From contig NZ_JAINDF010000004.1 of assembly GCF_023006325.1 (NCBI RefSeq), forward strand, positions 248,001 to 312,000: a stretch of DNA of 64,000 nucleotides. Direction: 5' to 3'. The DNA comes from Kordiimonas marina (GTDB taxonomy: Bacteria > Pseudomonadota > Alphaproteobacteria > Sphingomonadales > Kordiimonadaceae). Of the stretch, positions 1 through 8,748 are shown in pieces. Every line of letters begins with the position of its first letter. The stretch's first letter is position 1. The position numbers and the translations under genes were made by a program. The notes beneath the pieces are model-generated. The model was not told where the DNA came from and did no database searches. It saw only the letters and a program-made list of their open reading frames with translations.

Positions 1-147
1 CTTTCACAATTGGCTAACTTTTTGGGTCACGCCATATCTGGCTTTCACCCTTGTCCGACGTTCTAGCCTTGTATGGAGAGACCTGCTTCCGGCGAAAATG
101 CCATACGCAGCGGCGCGGGGATCAGCCCGCGTTAATGGGGCCGGAGC

Positions 148-354
148 CTAAAGAAGCTTGAGCGCCGTGGCTGCCTGACGGCCGCGGCGGTCCTCCGCCA
201 GTTGGTAGGACACCGGCTGGTCTTCCTGAAGGTCGGCGATCCCGGCTTCCTTGAGCGCCGTGATATGGACGAACACATCATTACCGCCCTCATCGGGTGC
301 AATGAAGCCGAAGCCTTTCTGTGCGTTAAACCATTTCACTTTACCGGTCGCCAC
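148..354 (-). CDS. Cold-shock domain protein (CspA family)
   Basis: This is a 68-residue single cold-shock domain protein, a single-stranded RNA/DNA-binding chaperone acting in the cytoplasm. RNP1 (KGFGFI) and RNP2 (DVFVHI) are both intact and the length is normal for the family. I chose the GTG start at 354 because the protein then begins ATGKVKWFN as in other Csp proteins, and GGGGG lies six bases upstream. A longer in-frame start at 396 would add a Cys-rich N-terminus unlike the family. It is divergent from the Hsp20 gene. Which Csp paralogue it is cannot be told. Confidence 0.93.
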   Translation of the reverse strand: MATGKVKWFNAQKGFGFIAPDEGGNDVFVHITALKEAGIADLQEDQPVSYQLAEDRRGRQAATALKLL

Positions 355-474
355 GGAGTTCCCCCATCGGTGATTGCAGGTGCCACATTCACACACCGAA
401 GCGGCGCTGCCGTCAACCGCCTTGTAGGCACGTTTTCTGATGAAAATGCAGTTTTTTGAACTTTCTGCCCTTCA

Positions 475-490
475 CTTGATCACGGTCAAG
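475..490. promoter_or_regulatory. Inverted repeat CTTGA-N6-TCAAG between csp and hsp20
   Basis: A 5-bp inverted repeat (CTTGA, six bases, TCAAG) lies in the roughly 205-bp spacer between the divergent cold-shock and Hsp20 genes. CTTGA also resembles a sigma-32 -35 element, but I see no matching -10 at the right distance. It could be an operator or chance. Confidence 0.25.
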
Positions 491-559
491 TAATGACCTG
501 CCGGTTCATTATAGAAAGACACTGTCTTCAACGGCAAAGGTGCTACAGGGAGCCAGGCA

Positions 560-994
560 ATGAAAGGCCAAACCAAATCTTCCTTTTCCACTGGTCTTGA
601 ACCTGTCTGGAATCACTTGTGGTCACCTGTCCGGCATTTTGCTTCAGCAGTCGCAGATTATTTCTCCCCAGCCGCTGATGCAAGGGACGCCGATAATGCC
701 TATGTCCTGTCACTCGAGCTTCCCGGAGTGCAGGAAAAGGATATCGATGTTTCGCTTAGCGGCGATACGCTCACTGTCCGGGGCGAAAAGCGAGAAGAAA
801 AATCTGAGAGCCACGAGGGTTATTTCTTCTCCGAACGTCGCTACGGCCACTTCGAACGCAGCTTTGAGCTGCCGTCCGATGTGGACCGGGATGCCATTGA
901 AGCCAGCTTCAAGGACGGTGTCTTGTCTCTTTCTCTCCCCCGCACCGAGACCAAGGCACCGTCCGCGAAGAAGATTGCGGTAAAGCCGCATTAG
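560..994 (+). CDS. Hsp20 family small heat-shock protein
   Basis: This 144-residue protein is an ATP-independent holdase that keeps unfolding proteins soluble. The alpha-crystallin domain spans about residues 45-135. It contains LELPGV near its start and the diagnostic end motif FKDGVLSLSLP, followed by a short Lys-rich tail. The N-terminal 40 residues are aromatic-rich, as is usual for oligomerising sHSPs. A strong terminator follows at 1025-1054, so it is monocistronic. It is divergent from the cold-shock gene. Confidence 0.95.
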   Translation: MKGQTKSSFSTGLEPVWNHLWSPVRHFASAVADYFSPAADARDADNAYVLSLELPGVQEKDIDVSLSGDTLTVRGEKREEKSESHEGYFFSERRYGHFERSFELPSDVDRDAIEASFKDGVLSLSLPRTETKAPSAKKIAVKPH

Positions 995-1024
995 TTCTGT
1001 TTTCTGAATTCCCTGACCCACGCT

Positions 1025-1054
1025 GAAGGGCTACCGCCGACCCGGTAGCCCTTC
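1025..1054 (+). terminator. Rho-independent terminator after hsp20
   Basis: A perfect 11-bp stem (GAAGGGCTACC and GGTAGCCCTTC) with an 8-base loop is followed directly by TCTTTTTTGCTTTTT. Confidence 0.93.
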
Positions 1055-1151
1055 TCTTTTTTGCTTTTTCCGATCTATACCGATACGGGACATTTTTCCC
1101 CTGTTGCGATACACTGGCATCCTGCAGACGCAGACAAAGAGGGGGAGCGAA

Positions 1152-1817
1152 ATGACGAGCGTCTATTTCCCGGCAGCCGGTATACGGTTCCTTCAGGACC
1201 TAGCGGACAATAACAGCCGGGACTGGTTCGAAGCCAATCGGGCCCGCTATGAGGCAGATGTCAAAGCCCCGGCCACTTTCCTGGCCGAAGCTGTCGCCAT
1301 CCGCTTTGGCGACCGGCTTGGCACCCCCTTGAGCCACAAAATTTTCCGCGTGCCCCGCGACCTGCGTTTCACCAAAGACAAAACGCCCTATAACACGCAC
1401 CTGCGCTTCGCCTTCTGGCCCAAGGGCAAGGATAGCGCGCAGCCAGCAGGCGGCCCCGCGCTCTATATGTCCATCGAAGGCGACAGGCATGTGTGCGGCG
1501 CCGGCGCCATCCTGTTCCCTGATGACAAGCTGGCCACCTACCGCACCCATATCAGCGACCGGGACAATGCCCGCAAACTGGCGGGGCTCATCAGCGGGCT
1601 CGCCCAATCCGGCTTCCGCTTCGACGAACCAGAACTGAAGCGCCCGCCCGCAGGCATGGTGACCTCCCCGGAGAATGCCACGCTCGTCCGCCGCAAGGGG
1701 CTGGTTGCCTGGCACGAAACCCCACACGCCGACACGCCGAAAGACATCAGCCTCACGGACTGCCTGCGCCGGTTCGAGCTGGCGCTGCCCCTCTATAATT
1801 GGGTGAAAGCGCTTTAA
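1152..1817 (+). CDS. DUF2461 domain-containing protein
   Basis: This 221-residue cytoplasmic protein matches the DUF2461/TIGR02453 family of unknown biochemical function. Typical features are FLQDLADNNSRDWFEANR near the N-terminus, the segment KIFRVPRDLRFTKDKTPY around residue 85, and YMSIEGD further on. I chose ATG 1152 because GGGGGAG lies just upstream; an upstream GTG/TTG-type extension would add 16 atypical residues. It is convergent with the LysR gene that follows. Family assignment is firm, function is not known. Confidence 0.88.
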   Translation: MTSVYFPAAGIRFLQDLADNNSRDWFEANRARYEADVKAPATFLAEAVAIRFGDRLGTPLSHKIFRVPRDLRFTKDKTPYNTHLRFAFWPKGKDSAQPAGGPALYMSIEGDRHVCGAGAILFPDDKLATYRTHISDRDNARKLAGLISGLAQSGFRFDEPELKRPPAGMVTSPENATLVRRKGLVAWHETPHADTPKDISLTDCLRRFELALPLYNWVKAL

Positions 1818-1824
1818 TCCAGCG

Positions 1825-2748
1825 TCAATCCCTGGCCAACAGCGCCTTCTGCATATGTTCCTGCACCAGCGTGCGGAACCAGCGGTGCGCCAGATTGTCC
1901 TGGTAAAGCGGATGCCAGACCAGATGGTAGGTCACTGGCATATGCGGGAACGGCAGGTCCTTCCAGATAAGGCCGAACTGCTCGGCAAAGCGCCGGACCT
2001 GGTTGCAGGCCGCGGTGATCAGGAAATCAGAGCCGCGCATCATCTCGAGCGCCGCCAGACTGTTCGGCAGGAAAAGCGCCGCGCGCCGGCGCCGCCCCAC
2101 CTGTGCCAGGGCTTCATCCACCTTGGTGCTGGGCCCGCCGCCCATGGACACAACGCACTGTGGGTACGCGAGATAATCATCCAGCGTCAGCTCCTTGTCC
2201 GCGAGCGGATGATCGGCCGACATGATACAGACGAACCGGTCCTCCCCCAGCTTGCGCCGGATATAGGTTTCGGGCTGGATGATATCCGGCCCCGCGATGG
2301 CCAGATCACAGGACGGGCTGACCTCCATCTCCAGGTCATGCACCTTCAGGTCCTCGATCACGAGGCTGGCGTTAGGTGCCTGACGGCGGAAACTGCGCAC
2401 GATCTCCGGCAGGTAGGTCTGCATCGCATAATGGGTGGCGCGGATACTGAATTTCCGCGTGCTTTGGGCAGCATCAAAGCCACCGGCATCGAACAGGCGC
2501 TGGGCCTGGTCGAGGAACATCTGCACCTCGGGCGCCAGCGCTTCGGCGCGTTCCGTCAGCATCATGCCGCTGCGGCCCCTGACCAGAAGCGGATCGCCGA
2601 ACAGCTCGCGCAACCGGGCCAGCGCCCTGCTCATGCCTGGCTGGCTGAGGTCCAGCTTGTCGGCCGCGCGGCTGACATGCTTTTCGCGCAAGAGCATATC
2701 GAGCGCGATCAGGAGGCTGAGGTCGAGTTTTTTCAGGCTTTCATACAT
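1825..2748 (-). CDS. LysR family transcriptional regulator
   Basis: A 307-residue LysR-type regulator. The N-terminal winged HTH (about residues 8-65, including SRAADKLDLSQPGMSRAL) is followed by a LysR substrate-binding domain from about residue 95. It is divergent from an EamA-type exporter with a 90-100-bp spacer holding an inverted repeat, TTGC-N6-GCAA, so it probably controls that transporter. The inducer is not evident. The family resembles NodD/NahR-like regulators in its N-terminus (LNLL..LDMLLREKHVSRAA type) but this is only a general impression. Confidence 0.93.
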   Translation of the reverse strand: MYESLKKLDLSLLIALDMLLREKHVSRAADKLDLSQPGMSRALARLRELFGDPLLVRGRSGMMLTERAEALAPEVQMFLDQAQRLFDAGGFDAAQSTRKFSIRATHYAMQTYLPEIVRSFRRQAPNASLVIEDLKVHDLEMEVSPSCDLAIAGPDIIQPETYIRRKLGEDRFVCIMSADHPLADKELTLDDYLAYPQCVVSMGGGPSTKVDEALAQVGRRRRAALFLPNSLAALEMMRGSDFLITAACNQVRRFAEQFGLIWKDLPFPHMPVTYHLVWHPLYQDNLAHRWFRTLVQEHMQKALLARD

Positions 2749-2768
2749 GGCGAACCACTATTACCCAT

Positions 2769-2782
2769 TTGCATATAGGCAA
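2769..2782. promoter_or_regulatory. Candidate LysR operator TTGC-N6-GCAA
   Basis: A perfect inverted repeat TTGC-ATATAG-GCAA lies between the divergent LysR and transporter genes. It fits the T-N11-A architecture that LysR regulators recognise. Assignment to this regulator is inferred from position. Confidence 0.45.
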
Positions 2783-2841
2783 TCCACTTTATCTTGTTTC
2801 CCGCATATAAAAAGCGCGTCATATAAAGGCTGTTCTTATGT

Positions 2842-3822
2842 GTGAGTGCGCCCATGACCGCCCAGCCCGCCAATGCCTTCACGCGAGGCCTGATCCTGAT
2901 TTCCATCACCGTGCTCTTTTGGGGCATGTTATCCATCGCGCTCTCCTTCGCGCTTAAAGTCCAGGACGGCGTTACCATCACTTGGTTCCGCTTCCTGGTG
3001 GCGGCGATCGTCTGCTTCATCTATCAGATGGCGCGCGGCAGGCTGCGCGAATACAGGACGCTCAAGCCCAGGGAATGGGCCATTATGTTCGTGGCCGGTG
3101 TCCTCTTGATCACCGACTATGTCGGCTTCGTCGTGGCGCTCAATTATATTTCCCCCGCCACCAACCAGATTTTTAACCAGGCGACCCCGCTTTTCATGGC
3201 TCTCGGCGGGATCATCTTCTTCCGCGAACGGCTGACCTTCATACAGGTCCTGTGTTTCGCCGGGCTGATTGCCGGGCTGATGATGTTCTCAAACGCCGCC
3301 CTGTCGGAGATGACAGCGGAAGCTGCCCTCTCGGGTGACCGGCAGAACTTTATCATCGGGGCATCGATCGCCGTCTTCTGCTCCTTCACCTGGGCCTGCT
3401 ATGCCATGCTTCAAAAAGGGCTGGGCAGCCGGCTGTCCTCGACCAATATTTTCCTATTCATCTACGTGCTCGCCATTGTCCTGCTGCTGCCGATCGTTGA
3501 CCTCGCCAGCTTCGGCGACGTCAAGGGCGCAGGTTGGGGCATTCTCGCCTTCTGCGCCTTCAATACGCTGATCGCCTATGGTGCGTTCGGTGAAAGCCTG
3601 CGCTACTGGCCCGCAACCCACATCAGTTCAGTGGTGGCAGCCACGCCGCTCGTCACCATCTTCTGCAGCTATTTCGCCCACCGCCTGTGGCCGGAGACCA
3701 TCCCCTTCCCCACCGTCAACACGCTGGGCTGGTTCGGGGTTGCGCTGACGCTCATCTGCATGGTGCTTTTCAACATGCGCCCCAAGGCAAAAGCGGCAAA
3801 AGAGACTACCGAAGCGGCATAA
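2842..3822 (+). CDS. EamA/DMT family transporter
   Basis: A roughly 322-326-residue inner-membrane protein with two repeated EamA units and about ten hydrophobic helices. The first unit starts with LILISITVLFWGMLSIAL. The substrate cannot be read from sequence; relatives export amino acids and other metabolites. The start is uncertain: GTG 2842 or ATG 2854, neither with a strong ribosome-binding site. A divergent LysR regulator probably controls it. The C-terminus is a short basic cytoplasmic tail. Confidence 0.9.
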   Translation: MSAPMTAQPANAFTRGLILISITVLFWGMLSIALSFALKVQDGVTITWFRFLVAAIVCFIYQMARGRLREYRTLKPREWAIMFVAGVLLITDYVGFVVALNYISPATNQIFNQATPLFMALGGIIFFRERLTFIQVLCFAGLIAGLMMFSNAALSEMTAEAALSGDRQNFIIGASIAVFCSFTWACYAMLQKGLGSRLSSTNIFLFIYVLAIVLLLPIVDLASFGDVKGAGWGILAFCAFNTLIAYGAFGESLRYWPATHISSVVAATPLVTIFCSYFAHRLWPETIPFPTVNTLGWFGVALTLICMVLFNMRPKAKAAKETTEAA

Positions 3823-3824
3823 AA

Positions 3825-3839
3825 TTCAATATAGTGAAC
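3825..3839. promoter_or_regulatory. Candidate autoregulatory operator of the XRE-cupin gene
   Basis: TTCAATATAGTGAAC is an imperfect palindrome (TTCA...TGAA) 24 bases before the XRE-cupin start. Its core CAATATA-K-TGAAC recurs upstream of kbl at 4474-4486, so both promoters may bind the same regulator. Confidence 0.5.
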
Positions 3840-3862
3840 AGCGAAACACAGAAAGGCTGTTC

Positions 3863-4441
3863 ATGACCCGCAATTCCCCGCCTGACGTCGGCCAGAAAAT
3901 CAAGGCCCTGAGGGCCGAGCGCAAGCTGACGCTCGACGGCCTCGCAAAGGCGTCCGGCGTGTCCAAATCCATGCTGTCGCAGATCGAACGGGGACTGACG
4001 AACCCGACGCTTGCCACGCTCTGGAGCCTGACCCAATCCCTGGGGATCGATATCTCCAGCCTACTCAGCGAAGCCAACGCGGAAGAGGCCGATAACGGGC
4101 CTGTGGTCACGGTCACCAAATCCTACCAGACGCCGGAGATACAAAGCGCGGACGGCAAGTGTACCCTGCGTATTCTCAGCCCCATCGACATGGTGTCCAA
4201 GACCGAATGGTATGACATGCGGCTGATGGGCGGCGGCATCCTCGAATCAGAAGGTCACGGCGACGGCACCATGGAACATCTGACCGTTCTTGAGGGCAAT
4301 TTGCGCGTCCGCACCGGCCATGATGAACAGATAGTGGAAGCGGGCGACACCGCGCGCTATGAAGCCGACATCCCGCACTTTATTGAAAATAAAGGCGATG
4401 CCGAAGCGCGGGCGCTGATGGTGGTCATCACGCCGCAATAA
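3863..4441 (+). CDS. XRE family regulator with C-terminal cupin domain
   Basis: A 192-residue transcription factor. Residues about 9-65 form a Cro/C1-type HTH (SGVSKSMLSQIERG is the recognition region) and residues about 105-190 a cupin barrel of the PuuR/SutR type, which usually senses a small metabolite. It lies directly upstream of kbl-tdh in the same orientation. A shared near-palindrome occurs before both this gene and kbl, so I infer it autoregulates and controls threonine catabolism. The ligand is unknown. Confidence 0.92.
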   Translation: MTRNSPPDVGQKIKALRAERKLTLDGLAKASGVSKSMLSQIERGLTNPTLATLWSLTQSLGIDISSLLSEANAEEADNGPVVTVTKSYQTPEIQSADGKCTLRILSPIDMVSKTEWYDMRLMGGGILESEGHGDGTMEHLTVLEGNLRVRTGHDEQIVEAGDTARYEADIPHFIENKGDAEARALMVVITPQ

Positions 4442-4456
4442 CGTCCGCTATGACGC

Positions 4457-4486
4457 ATATATTGGCTATTGACCAATATATTGAAC
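4457..4486. promoter_or_regulatory. Inverted repeat upstream of kbl (candidate XRE-cupin operator)
   Basis: A perfect 9-bp inverted repeat, ATATATTGG-N7-CCAATATAT, runs from 4457 to 4481. Its right arm merges into CAATATATTGAAC, which matches the repeat before the XRE gene. The sequence GAACTTA recurs 20 bp downstream (4483 and 4503). Confidence 0.55.
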
Positions 4487-4582
4487 TTAGTATTTAAGAT
4501 ATCGAACTTAAGAGCCTTCGAACGCGGTGGGACGCGGCCGGGGCTCTGAGTTCAGGGTTTTGGGCACAGAAAGGAATTGGGC

Positions 4583-5779
4583 ATGACGGATCGGTACACG
4601 GAATATCTGCGCGAACAGATCGCGGAAGTAAAAGAAGCTGGCCTTTACAAGAAAGAGCGCGTGATTACCACGCCGCAGCAGGCCGCCGTCCATGTGGCGG
4701 GCTCGGGCGATACCGACTTCATCAACTTCTGCGCCAACAACTATCTTGGCCTGTCGAACGAGCATATCCTCGTTGAAACCGCCAAGGCAGCCTTGGACAA
4801 ATACGGTTACGGCATGTCGTCCGTCCGCTTCATCTGCGGTACGCAGGATGTGCACAAGGAGCTTGAGGGCAAGCTGGCCAAATTCCTCAAGAAGGAAGAC
4901 GTCATCCTTTACCCGAGCTGCTTCGACGCCAACGCCGGCCTGTTTGAAACGATCCTCGGCCCGGAAGACGCCATTATCTCCGACGCGCTGAACCACGCCA
5001 GCATCATCGACGGCGTGCGGCTTTGTAAAGCCAAGCGCTTCCGCTACGCCAACAACAATATGGCCGAGCTCGAGAAATGCCTGCAGGACGCACAGGACGC
5101 CCGCTTCCGCCTGATCGCCACCGACGGCGTCTTCTCCATGGACGGCATCCTCGCCAACCTGCCCGCCATCTGTGACCTCGCGGAAAAATATGACGCCATG
5201 GTCATGGTGGACGACAGCCACGCGGTCGGCTTCATCGGCGAAACCGGCGCGGGCACGCCCGAGCATTTCGGCGTGCAGGACCGGGTGCATATCATCACCG
5301 GTACGCTTGGCAAGGCTTTGGGCGGTGCGTCGGGCGGCTATACCGCAGCTTCGGCTGAGGTCGTCGACTGGCTGCGCCAGCGCTCGCGCCCGTACCTCTT
5401 CTCCAACACGCTGGCGCCCGTTATCGCCGCGACGTCGATCAAGGTGCTGGAACTTCTGGAAGCCGGCAGCGAGCTTCGTGACCGCGTTCACGCCAACAGC
5501 CGCCGCTTCCGCGAAGGCATGGAAAAGCTCGGCTTCACGCTCGCCGGTGCCGGCCACCCGATCATCCCTGTGATGCTGGGTGACGCGCGGCTGGCCAGTG
5601 AAATGGCAGACAAGCTTCTGGCGGAAGGCATCTTCGTGATCGGCTTCTCCTTCCCGGTGGTGCCCAAGGGCCAGGCGCGTATCCGCACGCAAATGTCCGC
5701 CGCACACACCCCGGAACAGATCGACCGCGCCATCGAGGCCTTCGGCCGTATCGGGCGTGAACTCGGCGTTATCAATTAA
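4583..5779 (+). CDS. kbl: Glycine C-acetyltransferase (2-amino-3-ketobutyrate CoA ligase)
   Basis: A 398-residue PLP enzyme of the alpha-oxoamine synthase family. It cleaves 2-amino-3-oxobutyrate with CoA to glycine and acetyl-CoA, the second step of threonine breakdown. NNYLGLS sits near residue 50, DDSHAVGF binds PLP, and GTLGKALGG holds the Schiff-base lysine. I chose ATG 4583 because AAAGG lies eight bases upstream; a TTG six bases earlier is less likely. tdh follows 47 bp downstream, which fixes the pathway and separates it from serine palmitoyltransferase and ALA synthase relatives. Confidence 0.96.
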   Translation: MTDRYTEYLREQIAEVKEAGLYKKERVITTPQQAAVHVAGSGDTDFINFCANNYLGLSNEHILVETAKAALDKYGYGMSSVRFICGTQDVHKELEGKLAKFLKKEDVILYPSCFDANAGLFETILGPEDAIISDALNHASIIDGVRLCKAKRFRYANNNMAELEKCLQDAQDARFRLIATDGVFSMDGILANLPAICDLAEKYDAMVMVDDSHAVGFIGETGAGTPEHFGVQDRVHIITGTLGKALGGASGGYTAASAEVVDWLRQRSRPYLFSNTLAPVIAATSIKVLELLEAGSELRDRVHANSRRFREGMEKLGFTLAGAGHPIIPVMLGDARLASEMADKLLAEGIFVIGFSFPVVPKGQARIRTQMSAAHTPEQIDRAIEAFGRIGRELGVIN

Positions 5780-5826
5780 AAAGACTGCGGCAGCCAAATA
5801 AGGCGCCGCCCTATGGGACAAAAACA

Positions 5827-6855
5827 ATGAAAGCGCTTGTCAAAGCAAAAGCCCAAGAAGGCATCTGGATGGACGATGTGCCGCTTCCCGAAGTCGGCCA
5901 CAATGACGTTCTGGTGAAGGTGAAGAAGACCGCCATCTGCGGCACCGATATCCATATCTACAACTGGGACCAGTGGGCGCAGCAGACCATCCCCGTGGGG
6001 ATGCATGTCGGCCATGAATTCGCCGGTGAGATTGTTGAGCTCGGCAGCGAAGTTGTCGGCCTCAAGGTCGGCCAGCGGGTGTCGGCTGAAGGCCATATCA
6101 CCTGTGGGCACTGCCGCAACTGCCGGGCGGGCCAGCGCCACCTGTGCCGCAACACACAGGGCATCGGCGTCAACCGCCCCGGTGCCTTCGCTGAATATAT
6201 CTCCGTGCCCGCCGTCAATATCTGTCCGCTGCCGGACGCGGTTACCGACGAACTCGCCGCCATCCTCGACCCGTTCGGGAACGCGGCGCACACCGCCCTC
6301 AGCTTCGACCTCGTCGGCGAAGACGTGCTGATCACCGGCGCGGGGCCCATCGGCATCATGGCCGTGGCAATCGCCCGCCGCGTTGGGGCCCGCCATGTGG
6401 TCATCACCGACGTGAACGATTACCGGCTTGAGCTCGCCGTAAAGATGGGCGCAAGCCGGGCGGTGAATGTGACGCGGGAGAAACTCTCGGACGTGATGGC
6501 TGACCTCCACATGACTGAAGGCTTCGACGTCGGGCTGGAGATGTCCGGCGTGCCGCAGGCCTTCTCCACCATGCTGGAGACCATCAACCACGGCGGCAAG
6601 GTTGCCATGCTGGGGCTGATGCCCGAAGGCACCGGCATCAACTGGAACCATGTCATCTTCAAGGGGCTCGATATCCGCGGTATCTATGGTCGCCGCATGT
6701 TCGAGACCTGGTACAAGACCATCGCGATGATTGAGGGCGGGCTCGACCTCAGCCCGATCCTGACCCACCGCTTCGATGTCGACGACTTCCAGAAGGGCTT
6801 CGACATCATGCGCTCGGGCCTGTCCGGCAAGGTCATCCTCGACTGGGCGGCCTGA
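5827..6855 (+). CDS. tdh: L-threonine 3-dehydrogenase
   Basis: A 342-residue zinc-dependent medium-chain dehydrogenase that oxidises L-threonine to 2-amino-3-oxobutyrate with NAD+, feeding Kbl. The catalytic zinc motif [13 protein letters not shown] and the four-Cys structural zinc loop ([15 protein letters not shown]) are intact. The Rossmann motif is GAGPIG. Length equals the family norm. It is cotranscribed with kbl and ends in a clear terminator, so kbl-tdh is a two-gene unit. Confidence 0.97.
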   Translation: MKALVKAKAQEGIWMDDVPLPEVGHNDVLVKVKKTAICGTDIHIYNWDQWAQQTIPVGMHVGHEFAGEIVELGSEVVGLKVGQRVSAEGHITCGHCRNCRAGQRHLCRNTQGIGVNRPGAFAEYISVPAVNICPLPDAVTDELAAILDPFGNAAHTALSFDLVGEDVLITGAGPIGIMAVAIARRVGARHVVITDVNDYRLELAVKMGASRAVNVTREKLSDVMADLHMTEGFDVGLEMSGVPQAFSTMLETINHGGKVAMLGLMPEGTGINWNHVIFKGLDIRGIYGRRMFETWYKTIAMIEGGLDLSPILTHRFDVDDFQKGFDIMRSGLSGKVILDWAA

Positions 6856-6865
6856 TAAAATGTGT

Positions 6866-6904
6866 GTAGCGTTCGCCTATTAAGCGGACGCTACCTTATT
6901 TTTA
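6866..6904 (+). terminator. Rho-independent terminator after kbl-tdh
   Basis: An 11-bp stem with one G-T pair (GTAGCGTTCGC and GCGGACGCTAC) and a 7-base loop is followed by CTTATTTTTA. Confidence 0.88.
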
Positions 6905-6913
6905 GGGATGGGC

Positions 6914-7567
6914 ATGGAAATTGAAGACCTGAACCTGCCGGATCATGGCGCAGAACTTTGGTCCGGCGTTCTCCCTGAAAATATTTTGGAACCCTTGCGG
7001 GCAGAATTAGGGGCCAGCAGCCTCGAACCGGACCGCGGCGGCCTTAGGGGGGCGGACCTTCAGTTTCCCGGTGTTGCAGCATTGGCAAGAAACCAACACC
7101 TGCTTGCCCGGGTTGGCGCACACCTCCCAACTCCGCCCCGCCTGATCCGCGCGATCCTGTTCGACAAAAGCCCCACCCGCAACTGGCTGGTTGCCTGGCA
7201 TCAGGACAAGACCGTTGCCTGCGCTGAAAAACATGACCTGCCGGGTTGGAGCAATTGGACCTTCAAAGATGGCCTCCATCATGCCCAACCGCCGCGCTCG
7301 GTTCTGGACGCCATGCTTACAGTACGAGTTCACCTGGATGGCGCCGACGAAAACAATGGATGCCTCAAGATCATTTCCGGCTCCCACCGGCTAGGCATCC
7401 TTGCCCAGGCCGATGTATCCCGACATACGGAGGGGGCTGAGGCTGTCCTTTGCCGGGCACAGGCTGGCGACATTCTCGCCATGCGCCCTCTTCTACTGCA
7501 TGCCTCATCTAAGGCTTTATCGCACCAGCCCCGGCGTATTCTTCACCTGGAATTCGGCGCCGCCTAA
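6914..7567 (+). CDS. Phytanoyl-CoA dioxygenase (PhyH) family protein
   Basis: A 217-residue non-heme Fe(II)/2-oxoglutarate-dependent oxygenase. The metal motif H-x-D is seen as WHQDKT (H96, D98), and a distal His in LLLHASS plus the 2-oxoglutarate-binding Arg in RRILHLEF complete the usual set. ISGSHRLG is typical of the family. ATG 6914 is preferred over 6908 because AGGG then has proper spacing. The substrate is not known. It converges with trmB and the two stop codons overlap. Confidence 0.85.
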   Translation: MEIEDLNLPDHGAELWSGVLPENILEPLRAELGASSLEPDRGGLRGADLQFPGVAALARNQHLLARVGAHLPTPPRLIRAILFDKSPTRNWLVAWHQDKTVACAEKHDLPGWSNWTFKDGLHHAQPPRSVLDAMLTVRVHLDGADENNGCLKIISGSHRLGILAQADVSRHTEGAEAVLCRAQAGDILAMRPLLLHASSKALSHQPRRILHLEFGAA

Positions 7568-8220
7568 GCCAGCTCCGCCGTCAGGCGCCACAGGGTGTGG
7601 CCGCTGTCACGGTATTTTCGTTCGAACGGCGTGATGGGGTCTGTGGCCTCGAAGGGTTCCAACGTGCTTTCATAGCCTGCGATCCGCAGGGCCGCGGCGA
7701 ATTCTTCCAGATAGATTTTCCAGTTGGACCGAAGCTCCAGGCGGCCGCTCAGGCCAATCAGGCTGGGAAAGACCGGCGCGCCGTGCCAGCGGCGCTTCAG
7801 GTGACCCGGTTTCGGCCAAGGGTTCGGATACAGGATATAATGCCGCTCGGGCCGCCATCCGGCATCCTCCGCCAGGCGGTAGAAGTCATTCAGGTCGGCA
7901 CGGATGAGGATCAGGTTTTCCGGGTTATCGCCCACGCGTTCCCGGCTCAGCCGGTCCTCGGACTTGTCGACCCCCACCACCCAGCGGTCCGGGTTCTGGG
8001 CCGCGAGCACCCGGCTGCTGTCCCCCACCCCGCAACAGGCATCCAGAATGAGCGGGCGATCGGCTGTAGCCAGCTTTTCCTCGACAGCTTCAAACGCTGC
8101 CCGGGTATGATCAGCCACCGGCCGCAGGAACGGCGCGGACAGATGCCGCCTGACGGTTTCTTCCAACTTCTCATGCACCCCTTCCTGGGGGCTCAAGACT
8201 GGCCGGGATGGGGCCTGCAT
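7564..8220 (-). CDS. tRNA (guanine-N7)-methyltransferase-like protein
   Basis: A 218-residue SAM-dependent methyltransferase of the TrmB family, which makes m7G46 in tRNA. The SAM loop is LDACCGVGDSS. The TrmB hallmarks are the PNPWPKPGHLKRRWHG segment and a late TPFERKYRDSGH segment, matching the tRNA-binding motifs. AAGGAG lies seven bases before the ATG. Some positions (PNPWPK rather than the PDPWPKK form) differ from classic TrmB, so it may be a divergent or second copy; I leave the symbol blank. Confidence 0.82.
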   Translation of the reverse strand: MQAPSRPVLSPQEGVHEKLEETVRRHLSAPFLRPVADHTRAAFEAVEEKLATADRPLILDACCGVGDSSRVLAAQNPDRWVVGVDKSEDRLSRERVGDNPENLILIRADLNDFYRLAEDAGWRPERHYILYPNPWPKPGHLKRRWHGAPVFPSLIGLSGRLELRSNWKIYLEEFAAALRIAGYESTLEPFEATDPITPFERKYRDSGHTLWRLTAELA

Positions 8221-8748
8221 TTGACGCTCCTTGCTTCAGGTTCCTATCGGAGCCCTTCCTCTATGGCACTTTTCGAATCAGGTCCAGCACGACCTGGAGT
8301 GGAACGCCCCCATAGGTCAAAAACAGCAAATTTTAGACAAAATTCAAGTAAAATCCCGAGCTTTTGGGCAATCAGCCTTCGATAAACCTAGAACAAAAAT
8401 AATATATACTTCAAATAAATCAATAACTTATAAATATTAAAGTAAATAAATATTACATCAAATAAATGTAAAATACTTATTCAATTAATACATCTGTTTA
8501 CCCAATTTCTAGCTTTAATATTTTGTTAAGCGCCCCCGACCAAATGTCACGAAAACCTTGGTGCTCGATTCGCCTGAACAGGCAAAACCCCGGAAAACCG
8601 GGCTGGCGAACGAAAGAGGATGAGGCAGATACATAGCCCTCCCTAAGAAGCACCTCCCCCTCAGGCAAAACACGGGACTTCCTTTTAGGAACGTCCACGA
8701 GGAACGACTGGAATGCCCCCAGTGGGGCCGAATGAGGGGTCGATGTAA
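8221..8748. other. 528-bp non-coding stretch: AT-rich island and possible structured leader
   Basis: No convincing gene is present. About 8330-8530 is strikingly AT-rich compared with the surrounding GC-rich DNA and has three AAATAAAT copies. From about 8566 the sequence is again GC-rich and can fold (see the separate leader feature) ahead of the BTLCP gene. The promoter of that gene most likely lies in the AT-rich part. Confidence 0.6.
8566..8612 (+). ncRNA. Possible structured 5' leader of the BTLCP gene
   Basis: A closing stem TTCGCC (8569-8574) with GGCGAA (8605-8610), extendable by CG/CG around one bulged A, encloses a perfect inner hairpin CCCGG-AAAA-CCGGG (8589-8602). The sequence CAGGCAAAACMCGG occurs here and again near 8663. 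This could be a regulatory RNA leader. It does not match the c-di-GMP-I riboswitch consensus well. Confidence 0.3.

Noticed and set aside
1-147. A gene or tRNA at the left edge
   Set aside because: No cloverleaf, no coding frame with a recognisable product, and only a weak GC hairpin (CGCGGG/CCCGCG) were found.
8566-8660. c-di-GMP-I (GEMM) riboswitch
   Set aside because: The GGGCAAACC-like and ACGCAAAGCC elements are not in the right order or spacing, so I kept only a generic structured-leader suggestion.
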